42,940 bases of DNA, taken from contig CAJUJQ010000009.1 of NCBI GenBank assembly GCA_910586575.1, positions 1 to 42,940 on the forward strand, given 5' to 3'. The notes under the pieces were generated by a model. That model did not search any database, was not told the DNA's origin, and saw only the letters and a program-made list of their open reading frames with translations. Origin of the DNA: an uncultured Clostridia bacterium. GTDB lineage: Bacteria; Bacillota; Clostridia; Oscillospirales; Butyricicoccaceae. The position numbers and the translations under genes are program-made. Shown in pieces: positions 34,633-40,848 of this stretch. Position 1 is the stretch's first letter. The number at the start of each line of letters is the position of its first letter.

Positions 34633-34649
34633 TTTTTCCCTCCTCTTCC

Positions 34650-35201
34650 TTATTCATCATCCACGACAACCGCCGTGAGCCGGATGGGACCGTGTACGCC
34701 GACCGTAGTAACGCATTCGATATCCGCCGTGCGGCTCGGCCCGGTCATGAAACCGATAAAGTTCGGCAGCTCCGGCAGCCCGCTGAGCAGGTCGAACATA
34801 TCGTCATACTGCTCCACAATCGCAGAGCCTTTGATGACGCCAACATAGAACTCGGACGCGGTCGCGATAATCCGCTCGTCCGCGCCGTCATGCCCCTGCA
34901 CCAGTGTCCCCAGCTCGGCAATGCCGTACTGGTTTTCCGAAACGCCGCCCCGCGCGGCCTCGGCGTGCAGGCGGATATGGTCGGTGTAAACCTCCATGCC
35001 CGCCGCCCGCAGCGCCCCGGCGACATCGGCTTCCTGAAGCAGCGGCGTCTCCTTGACGCAGGCATCCTGTATGCCCGCTTCCCGGAACACGCCAGCAATT
35101 GCCTGCCCCAGCCCCTGCTTGGAGGTGCGCACACAGCCGCCGTTCACCGCTTCCAAATTCTTGGCGAATTTGTCATAGATCGCATCTGTCATTTTACTCA
35201 T
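34650..35201 (-). CDS. lutC: LUD-domain protein LutC/LldG
   Basis: This 183-residue LUD (DUF162) protein begins MSKMTDAIYDKFAKNLEAVNGGCVRTS. Family landmarks include GISENQYGIAELGT-like GVSENQYGIAELGTLVQ near 97 and FIGFMTGPSRTADIECVTTVGVHGP near 145 (the TGPSRTADIE signature of LutC). It is the third component of lactate dehydrogenase LutABC. The ATG at 35201 has an AGGGGCG site. It lies 119 bases after etfA, with a long hairpin between, and 17 bases before the LutB-LutA fusion. Confidence 0.9.
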   Translation of the reverse strand: MSKMTDAIYDKFAKNLEAVNGGCVRTSKQGLGQAIAGVFREAGIQDACVKETPLLQEADVAGALRAAGMEVYTDHIRLHAEAARGGVSENQYGIAELGTLVQGHDGADERIIATASEFYVGVIKGSAIVEQYDDMFDLLSGLPELPNFIGFMTGPSRTADIECVTTVGVHGPIRLTAVVVDDE

Positions 35202-35248
35202 AGAATCGCCCCTTTCGATCTCCTTTTTCCTATATTGGGGTAAAAGAA

Positions 35249-35294
35249 ATATGCCTGCCCATTCCATAAACAAACAACCGTCAGGCAGGCATAT
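35249..35294 (-). other. Long intercistronic hairpin between etfA and lutC
   Basis: ATATGCCTGCC (35249-35259) pairs perfectly with GGCAGGCATAT (35284-35294) over a 24-base loop. On the minus strand it is followed by TTTCTTTTA, so it could be a leaky terminator setting the ratio of etfBA to lut transcripts. Confidence 0.55.
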
Positions 35295-35320
35295 ACCGCC
35301 AGAAAATGCGCGGGCGTTTT

Positions 35321-36328
35321 TTATGCTTTGCGCGCCTTAAACGCAGCGGTCAGCGCCGGGACAACCTCGTTCAGGTTGCCGACGATACCGAAGTCCGCCG
35401 CTTCAAAAATCGGCGCGTCCGCATCCCTATTGATTGCGACAACCGTGTCCGCGCCCGAAATGCCGGCAAGGTGCTGGATAGCGCCCGAAATGCCGATTGC
35501 AAAGTAAATTTTCGGGGCGACCGTCTTGCCGGACTGGCCGACCTGATGCGCGTGCGGCATCCAGCCCGCGTCTACGACCGCGCGGCTGCATCCGACGGTT
35601 GCGCCCAGCTCCGCCGCAAGCTCTTCCAGAATCTTAAAGTTCTCGGCAGAACCGACGCCGCGGCCGCCGGAAACGATGATTTCGGCTTCCTCCAGGTTGA
35701 CCGCCTCGGCCACCTCGTTGACGCGCTCGACCAGCGTGGTGTGGATTTCCTCGGGGGAAGTATGGATTTCCTCGCGGATCACCTCACCCGTGCGGCTCTC
35801 ATCGTAAGCGCCCTTCTTGAACACGCCGGGGCGTACCGTGCCCATCTGCGGACGGTGCTCGGGACACATAATAACCGCCATCAGGTTGCCGCCAAAGGTC
35901 GGGCGGGTCCACGCGATGTTGCCGGTTTCCTCGTCGATATCAATCGCCGTACAGTCGGCTGTCAAGCCGGTTTTCAGGCGGCAGGAAACGCGCGGCCCCA
36001 GGTCGCGCCCGTTGTTGGTCGCGCCCAGCATCAGGGTTTCCGGCTTGTACTTCTCGACCAGCGCGGTCAGCGCCTTCGCGAAAGCGTCGGTCGTGTAATA
36101 CTCGTACTCCGGCCCGTCTACGATAATCGCGGAATCCGCGCCGTAGCAGATCGCGTCCTTCGCCGCCTGCTCGATGTCCTTGCCGATGACCACGGCAACC
36201 AGCGGGCAGCCCTTCTGCTCGGCCAGCGGCTTAGCGGCGGTAACCAGCTCATAGCCGACGTTCTTCGCCTTGCCGCACTCGGTTTCAATGAATACCCACA
36301 TATTTTTGTAATCGTTCAGATTGCCCAT
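35321..36328 (-). CDS. etfA: Electron transfer flavoprotein alpha subunit (EtfA/FixB)
   Basis: This 335-residue flavoprotein begins MGNLNDYKNMWVFIETECG. The C-terminal FAD-binding domain shows IIVSGGRGVGSAENFKILEE near residue 210, GCSRAVVDAGWMPHAHQVGQ near 240, and YFAIGISGAIQHLAGI with INRDADAPIFEAADFGIVGN near 270-310. There is no N-terminal ferredoxin domain. The start at 36328 has AAGGAGGGG nine bases upstream. With etfB 13 bases before, it forms the ETF heterodimer. Given fixC and fixX in the same gene run it may act as FixB. It carries electrons from a dehydrogenase to FixC, or bifurcates them. Confidence 0.93.
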   Translation of the reverse strand: MGNLNDYKNMWVFIETECGKAKNVGYELVTAAKPLAEQKGCPLVAVVIGKDIEQAAKDAICYGADSAIIVDGPEYEYYTTDAFAKALTALVEKYKPETLMLGATNNGRDLGPRVSCRLKTGLTADCTAIDIDEETGNIAWTRPTFGGNLMAVIMCPEHRPQMGTVRPGVFKKGAYDESRTGEVIREEIHTSPEEIHTTLVERVNEVAEAVNLEEAEIIVSGGRGVGSAENFKILEELAAELGATVGCSRAVVDAGWMPHAHQVGQSGKTVAPKIYFAIGISGAIQHLAGISGADTVVAINRDADAPIFEAADFGIVGNLNEVVPALTAAFKARKA

Positions 36329-36341
36329 GTCCAACCCCTCC

Positions 36342-37145
36342 TTATAACAGCTTCGCATCGTCAAGCAGCTTGACCACCTGCGCCGCAGCCTCGGCTGCTT
36401 CCAGGCCTTCCAGCTTGACGCCGTTCTTCTCACGTACCGGCGTGAAGGTTTTCTTTACCCGCGTCGGCGAACCGTGCAGGCCGCACTGGGTGGTGTCGAT
36501 TGCCGGGATTTCGGCCTCGGTCAGCACCGGGATCGCCTTCTTCTTCGCCGCCATCTTGCTCTTGATGGTGGGGTAACGCGGCTCATAGGGCAGCTTGACT
36601 ACAGTCACGACTGCCGGGAGCTGGGTAGAAATGATATCGTAGCCCGCATCAAACTCACGCTTGACCTGGATTCCGCCGTCCTTGGCGGTGATGTCGAGCG
36701 CATAGGTAACCTGGGGCAGGCCAAGATGCTCAGCAATTTCAGGGCCGACCTGTGCGGTATCGCCGTCGGTCGCCTGCTTGCCGCAGAGAATCAGGTCAAA
36801 TTTCAGCCCTTCCTTTTCCTCGACCGCCTTGATGGCTTCGGAAAGGATATAGCTGGTCGCCAGGGTATCCGAACCGCCAAACGCGCGGCTGGAAATCAGA
36901 TAACCGCCGTCCGCGCCGACTGCCAGGCAGGACTTGATGGCTTCCTTCGCCTGCTCGGGGCCCATCGTCAGGACAATCAGCTTGCCGCCCAGTTCTTCCT
37001 TCAGCCGCACACCAACCTCCTGCGCGTAGGTATCAAAGGGGTTCACGATGCTCGGGACACCCGCGCGCACCAGCGTATGGGTGACCGGATCGACCTTGAT
37101 TTCAGTGGTATCAGGCACCTGTTTGACGCAAACACAAATATTCAT
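36342..37145 (-). CDS. etfB: Electron transfer flavoprotein beta subunit (EtfB/FixA)
   Basis: This 267-residue subunit begins MNICVCVKQVPDTTEIKVDP. VNPFDTYAQEVGVRLKEE lies near residue 38 and the ADP/flavin-binding stretch LILCGKQATDGDTAQVGPEIAEHLG near 125, both typical of EtfB/FixA of anaerobes. The ATG has GGAGG eight to ten bases upstream. It follows lctP across a 374-base structured gap with no convincing promoter. It partners etfA. The family includes both simple and bifurcating ETFs, and I cannot assign the class without an alignment. Confidence 0.93.
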   Translation of the reverse strand: MNICVCVKQVPDTTEIKVDPVTHTLVRAGVPSIVNPFDTYAQEVGVRLKEELGGKLIVLTMGPEQAKEAIKSCLAVGADGGYLISSRAFGGSDTLATSYILSEAIKAVEEKEGLKFDLILCGKQATDGDTAQVGPEIAEHLGLPQVTYALDITAKDGGIQVKREFDAGYDIISTQLPAVVTVVKLPYEPRYPTIKSKMAAKKKAIPVLTEAEIPAIDTTQCGLHGSPTRVKKTFTPVREKNGVKLEGLEAAEAAAQVVKLLDDAKLL

Positions 37146-37519
37146 AGAACTTGCACCTCCTGTTTTGAAATGCCGCACCCCCCTCGGGGAGCCGCGCGGC
37201 ATACTGACAACGTTTCTTCCGGTTTCCTCCCGGAGCTTCCGGATGGGCGAAGCGGCCTTTCCTGCTTACGGCACGCATACCGCCGGGATTCCCGAACCCC
37301 GGCATATGCGTACCGTAAGCCGGTTTTATGCCCCGCTTCCGGCTTTGGGCACGCGGCCCGCTTTTCTGTCTCCTCCTTTTCTCTTCTCTCTCTTTGGGAA
37401 ATGGCTTTGGCATGGATGGCATGTTTCGCTGCTGACCCCGGCGGAAAGGCGGGATGCACGGTTTCGCGCGCCGCGCAGCCGCTGTTTACCGCCGGTCAAT
37501 ACCATTTAGGGTATTGCGT
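37146..37519 (-). other. Structured gap between lctP and etfB
   Basis: No credible gene is seen. On the minus strand, right after the lctP stop, CAATACC-N6-GGTATTG forms a 7-bp hairpin (37497-37516). A large inverted repeat follows at 37264-37320 (arms GCTTACGG-c/t-ACGCATA, with a GC-rich inner part). A third, CCGGTTTCCTCC...GCTTCCGG, lies near 37229-37253. A free AAAAGGAGGAG near 37370 has no start codon at a useful distance. None of the hairpins carries a T-tract. Confidence 0.6.
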
Positions 37520-39061
37520 TTATAGTCCCAGCAGAGTGCCCGCGTAGCAGACAATCCCTGCTAAAACGACGTAAAGTAAGAAATAACGCATGACGCCGCT
37601 CAGGATTTTGCTTTCCGAGCCGACCGCGCCAATCGCGCCCGCGCCGATGGCGATCCCCTGCGGGCAGACCATCTTGCCGATGCCTGCGCCCATGACATTC
37701 GCCGCAGCCAGCCAGGTGGGGCTTAAACCGAGGGTCATGGCGGTTTCGCTTTGCAGCCCGCCGAACAGCACGTTTGTCGAAGTACCAGAGCCGGTGACGA
37801 ACGCACCCAGCGCGCCAATCAGCGGCGCAAACAGCGGATAGAACCCGCCGGTTACAGCAACCAGGAATTTTGCGATATCGGAAATCATGCCGCTGTAGCT
37901 CATAATTTTCGCGGTCGCCAGCACCGAGCAGATGGTCAGGATGGTTTTCCAATACTGCTTCATGGTCGCGCCAAAAACGCCCAGCATCTGCCCGGCAGAC
38001 GCGCCCTGGATGAAACCGCCGATCATCGCCGCCAGAAAAATCATCACGCCGGGTGTGTTAATCCAGCTAAAGGTCAGCGTGCCGCCGCCCTCCCCGGCGT
38101 AAACGACCACGCTGCTTTTGAAGCCCGCAATCGCGTTATGGATGGGCGGGACAAGCGTCGAGGTCAGCGTGAGCAGCAGGAAAATCAGGATGAACGAGCT
38201 CCACGCCTTGACGCCCTCACCCACGGTGAGGCTGCCCTTGCTGCCCGAGGCCCCTTCGATATTGTAGGACTCGTCCGGCTTGGGCGGGAACAGCTTGATT
38301 GCCAGCAGCATGCAGCCCATGGAGCAGATGGAACCGATAATATCGGGAAGCTCCGGCCCGAGCAGCTGCGCGGTGATGTACCACGGCACCACGAAGGATA
38401 CCGAAGCAATCAGGGTCAGCGGAATCATGCCCTTAAAGGCTTTCATCCCCCGCCCGCAGATAAACACCATCAGGAACGGTGAAATAAAGGTAAGCAGGCA
38501 CTGGATCAGCGCGATATTGCCCGATAGCGCCAGCTGTTCGGTACCGCTGACCGTAGCCAGCGTCACGGTCGGGACGCCGACCGAGCCGAACGCCGTCGGC
38601 GTGGAGTTGACGACCAGACACCCGAGCACCGAGCTGATCGGGTCAAGGCCGATGCCCACCAGCATGGAAGCCGGGATGGCGACCGCCGTACCGAAGCCCG
38701 CCATGCCTTCCATAAAGTTGCCGAAGCCCCAGCCGATGATGAGCGCCAGCACGCGCTTGTCACGCGAAACGCCCGCGAGCATCTTCTTAATCTGCTCCAT
38801 CGCGCCGGTTTTCAGCGTCAGGTTGTAGGTAAAGAGCGCCGCGATAATAACGAGGCAGATCGGCCACAGCGCGTTGAGGACGCCCTCAAGCGCCGCGGTC
38901 AGGGTGTTGGTGATGCTCAGCTTCCAGCCGGCCACCGCCACAACCGCAGAAACCAGGAACGCGATGACACACGCCTTGTGCCCGGCCATTTTCAGTCCGC
39001 TGAGCGCCGCAATCAACCAAAGGATTGGAAGCATTGCAAGGATAAATTTCAAAAACAACAT
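37520..39061 (-). CDS. lctP: L-lactate permease (LctP family)
   Basis: This is a 513-residue membrane protein of the LctP/GlcA lactate-glycolate:proton symporter family, with about 12-14 hydrophobic segments. Family signatures include GFGNFMEGMAGFGTAVAIPASMLVGIG near residue 105, VVNSTPTAFGSVGVPTVTL near 145, and GAFVTGSGTSTNVLFGGLQ with GAGIGKMVCPQGIAIGAGA near 420-460. The start at 39061 has GGTGG five bases away; the frame also opens at a TTG nine codons earlier. It is the first gene after the lactate-type promoter and operators, and a GntR regulator lies upstream, so it is probably lactate-inducible. Confidence 0.93.
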   Translation of the reverse strand: MLFLKFILAMLPILWLIAALSGLKMAGHKACVIAFLVSAVVAVAGWKLSITNTLTAALEGVLNALWPICLVIIAALFTYNLTLKTGAMEQIKKMLAGVSRDKRVLALIIGWGFGNFMEGMAGFGTAVAIPASMLVGIGLDPISSVLGCLVVNSTPTAFGSVGVPTVTLATVSGTEQLALSGNIALIQCLLTFISPFLMVFICGRGMKAFKGMIPLTLIASVSFVVPWYITAQLLGPELPDIIGSICSMGCMLLAIKLFPPKPDESYNIEGASGSKGSLTVGEGVKAWSSFILIFLLLTLTSTLVPPIHNAIAGFKSSVVVYAGEGGGTLTFSWINTPGVMIFLAAMIGGFIQGASAGQMLGVFGATMKQYWKTILTICSVLATAKIMSYSGMISDIAKFLVAVTGGFYPLFAPLIGALGAFVTGSGTSTNVLFGGLQSETAMTLGLSPTWLAAANVMGAGIGKMVCPQGIAIGAGAIGAVGSESKILSGVMRYFLLYVVLAGIVCYAGTLLGL

Positions 39062-39138
39062 TCTTTCCACCGCCTTATTGATTTGCAATGAGGGTTTCCC
39101 GCTGCCGCCCTGTGCAGCAGCGTCGGGCTTCCGCCCTT

Positions 39139-39187
39139 ATCGGTCGAACCAATCCTCACGATGCACCCCGCAATTGATACGACCAAT
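39139..39187 (-). promoter_or_regulatory. Two GntR/FCD-type operators in the lctP leader
   Basis: ATTGATACGACCAAT at 39173-39187 and ATCGGTCGAACCAAT at 39139-39153 are near-perfect inverted repeats of the form ATTGGT-N3-ACCAAT, the pattern known for LldR/PdhR regulators. They are 34 bp apart, centre to centre, and begin about 10 bases after the predicted start site, where a bound repressor would block transcription. Confidence 0.7.
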
Positions 39188-39203
39188 CCTTTTCTTTAAT
39201 TCT

Positions 39204-39231
39204 ACTTTATCACGTTTTTTCAAAAATGCAA
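39204..39231 (-). promoter_or_regulatory. Promoter of the lctP operon
   Basis: On the minus strand TTGCAT (39231-39226), 16 bases and TAAAGT (39209-39204) form a SigA promoter. The start site should lie near 39197, leaving a leader of about 135 bases that holds both operators. Confidence 0.65.
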
Positions 39232-39319
39232 GCCCCTTTTTTATTTTCTCCCATTCCTACAAAAATTAGACAATTCTTTGTACTTGTTTCACAAAAATGA
39301 TTCTTTTCTCAATTTATTA

Positions 39320-39347
39320 TGGACATTTTGACGAAAAAGCGTATAAT
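39320..39347 (+). promoter_or_regulatory. Orphan plus-strand promoter facing gntR
   Basis: TGGACA (39320-39325), 16 bases and TATAAT (39342-39347) give a strong SigA-like promoter. It points away from lctP, towards the 3' end of gntR on the opposite strand. No coding sequence follows for at least 200 bases. Confidence 0.5.
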
Positions 39348-39492
39348 GATATTGAAAGCGTTGCGTCCCATGATTCTTTGGCGCGGTTTCGTCAGGGCTG
39401 GGTCCCCGTCCTGTTTCCGCTCGATTGGGTAGAACCAGTTTTCTCAAAATAGTTCCTACCAAATGCTGCTCCGCCGGAAGTCTGCGCACGCC
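39348..39492 (+). other. Gap after orphan promoter, possible untranslated RNA
   Basis: This stretch has no credible gene. It contains an imperfect hairpin around 39427-39471 (GGGTAGAAC with GTTCCTACC). If transcribed from the orphan promoter it would yield a short RNA running into the gntR terminator and antisense to gntR beyond. Confidence 0.3.
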
Positions 39493-39521
39493 AAAAACCG
39501 CTGCTCTCGCAAAGCAGCGGT
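39493..39521 (-). terminator. Terminator of the GntR gene
   Basis: On the minus strand ACCGCTGCT pairs with AGCAGCGGT (39521-39513 with 39505-39497) and is followed by TTTTTGG, 40 bases after the stop. It separates the regulator from the lctP operon. Confidence 0.85.
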
Positions 39522-39560
39522 CATCAGGCACCGCGGTTCAGGGATATTGGAACAGCCCCC

Positions 39561-40268
39561 TTACCGCAGCATTTCTTCTTTGATTGAGGCGTCAACGGTT
39601 TCAAAATGTGCCATAAGCGCGTGTGCCGCGGCACTGTGGTCATGGGCAGCCAGCGCTTGCGCCAGCTGCCCATGTGCTGCATGGAGCTTCTCCATTTGCT
39701 CCTCGTTCTGGCTGATGCGCCGGTACATGGTGCTGATAAAATCCTCGACGGTTGCCATCATCGCGCTGAACAGCGCTTTAATCAGGCGGTTCCCGGAGGC
39801 TTCGCACAGCAGGCGGTGGAACTCCAAATCGTACCGGGATGCCTTTTCGGCGTCCGGTTTCTGCCGCATCAACTCTACCAGCTCCTGCAAGCGGGCGGTC
39901 TGCTTGGGCAGGATGCGCTCGGCGGCAAGCCAGGCGGTTTCACACTCGAGCGCACATCTCATCTGGCTGATTTGTAAGTAATTCGTTTCCCCAAGCGCCA
40001 ACATCATACGCAGGCTCTCGCCCACGTTTTTCTCGAAATCGCAGGTGACAAAGTTGCCCGCGCCCTGTGTGCTGGAAATAAACCCCAGCATGCTCAGCGT
40101 CCGGATTGTCTCGCGCACCGAGTTGCGGCTGACCCCAAGGGACTCGGCCAGCTCCCGCTCGGGCGGCAGGCGCTCCCCACGCTTGAGACTCCCGCACCAT
40201 ACTTCATCTTTGATATACTGAACGACCTTTTCATAGGCGCGTTCACTTTTTTCTGTTTTTTCGCTCAT
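39561..40268 (-). CDS. GntR-family regulator with FCD domain (LldR-like)
   Basis: This 235-residue regulator has an N-terminal winged helix (about 10-75; LPPERELAESLGVSRNSVRETIRTLSMLG) of the FadR subfamily. An FCD ligand domain (about 90-225) follows, with RYDLEFHRLLCEASGNRLIKAL carrying the Asp/His metal-ligand pattern. LldR, GlcC and PdhR belong here and respond to lactate, glycolate or pyruvate. Position upstream of lctP, same strand, and matching operators in the lctP leader support control of lactate genes. The start at 40268 has GGAG eight bases upstream. Confidence 0.9.
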   Translation of the reverse strand: MSEKTEKSERAYEKVVQYIKDEVWCGSLKRGERLPPERELAESLGVSRNSVRETIRTLSMLGFISSTQGAGNFVTCDFEKNVGESLRMMLALGETNYLQISQMRCALECETAWLAAERILPKQTARLQELVELMRQKPDAEKASRYDLEFHRLLCEASGNRLIKALFSAMMATVEDFISTMYRRISQNEEQMEKLHAAHGQLAQALAAHDHSAAAHALMAHFETVDASIKEEMLR

Positions 40269-40442
40269 CAAATCGACTCCTTTTTTCCAATGCCTTGTTT
40301 GATAATTGGAAGTGCGGCCGGCGATGATGGATTTTCCCGCCAATCAAGGCAAATCTCCGCAGGAATCCTGTCGGATTTTAAGAAAATTTAACGCAGAGTG
40401 GCGGGAAAAGGCCCACCGATGGGCGTGCGGACAATTATCAAC

Positions 40443-40605
40443 CTAGTGCTCCATCCGGACAGAAATCAAAGTCGTCCTCGGGCTGGATTTCCGCATGGCT
40501 GCGTTATCGTCCTTGGCAGGCGTCAGCCCGCCTGCGTCCTCTGTCTGGCCCTTCGAAAATCCCGCTCCAAGCCCAACTCCCATTTCTAACCGGATGGATC
40601 ACTAG
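40443..40605. mobile_element. MITE-like element B, 163 bp
   Basis: Terminal inverted repeats of 24 bases at 40443-40466 and 40582-40605 (CTAGTGxTCCATCCGGxxAGAAAT) match at 21 positions. No transposase is present. An open frame of 63 codons crossing the element is not a credible gene. The core at 40517-40536 is the inverse of the core of element A with one mismatch, and CCAGACA flanks it in both. It sits in the gap between gntR and the chemotaxis receptor. Confidence 0.78.
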
Positions 40606-40683
40606 TTTCAGCATTATATCATTTTCCACTCACTTTCGCAAGCCCTCTCCTTCATTCGTTTACCACGTTGAAAGATATACGCC

Positions 40684-40726
40684 AAAAAAGCCATAGCGAC
40701 GGTTCCCGCAGCGTCGCTATGGCTTT
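40684..40726 (-). terminator. Terminator of the chemotaxis receptor gene
   Basis: A 15-bp perfect stem (AAAGCCATAGCGACG at 40687-40701 with its inverse at 40712-40726) is followed on the minus strand by TTTTTT. It is about 120 bases past the stop at 40849. The region between is featureless. Confidence 0.88.
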
Positions 40727-40848
40727 CCCTTTTCAAGTAATCCCAAACCCCGGATACCGGAGCGGCGTTTCCCACCGCCCCGGGGATGCTTCAGGGCTTT
40801 TCAAAAATCATCTGCGCCTTTGCCACAAATTGCTTTTGGGGCATTCCC

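Noticed and set aside
32461..34848. A 795-codon plus-strand frame
   Set aside because: It is antisense to the LutB-LutA fusion, whose Fe-S and CCG motifs are unmistakable; GC-rich third positions keep the shadow frame open.
35321..37145. Electron-bifurcating lactate dehydrogenase (LctBCD) interpretation of etfBA
   Set aside because: That complex needs a GlcD-type FAD lactate dehydrogenase, which is absent; LutBC-type proteins and FixCX are present instead.
37142..37459. A roughly 105-codon frame in the lctP-etfB gap
   Set aside because: It has no ribosome site at its start, low-complexity Arg/Lys/Pro composition, and overlaps inverted repeats.
40398..40589. A 63-codon plus-strand open frame
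   Set aside because: It runs across the inverted-repeat element B, has no ribosome site, and is best explained by the element.
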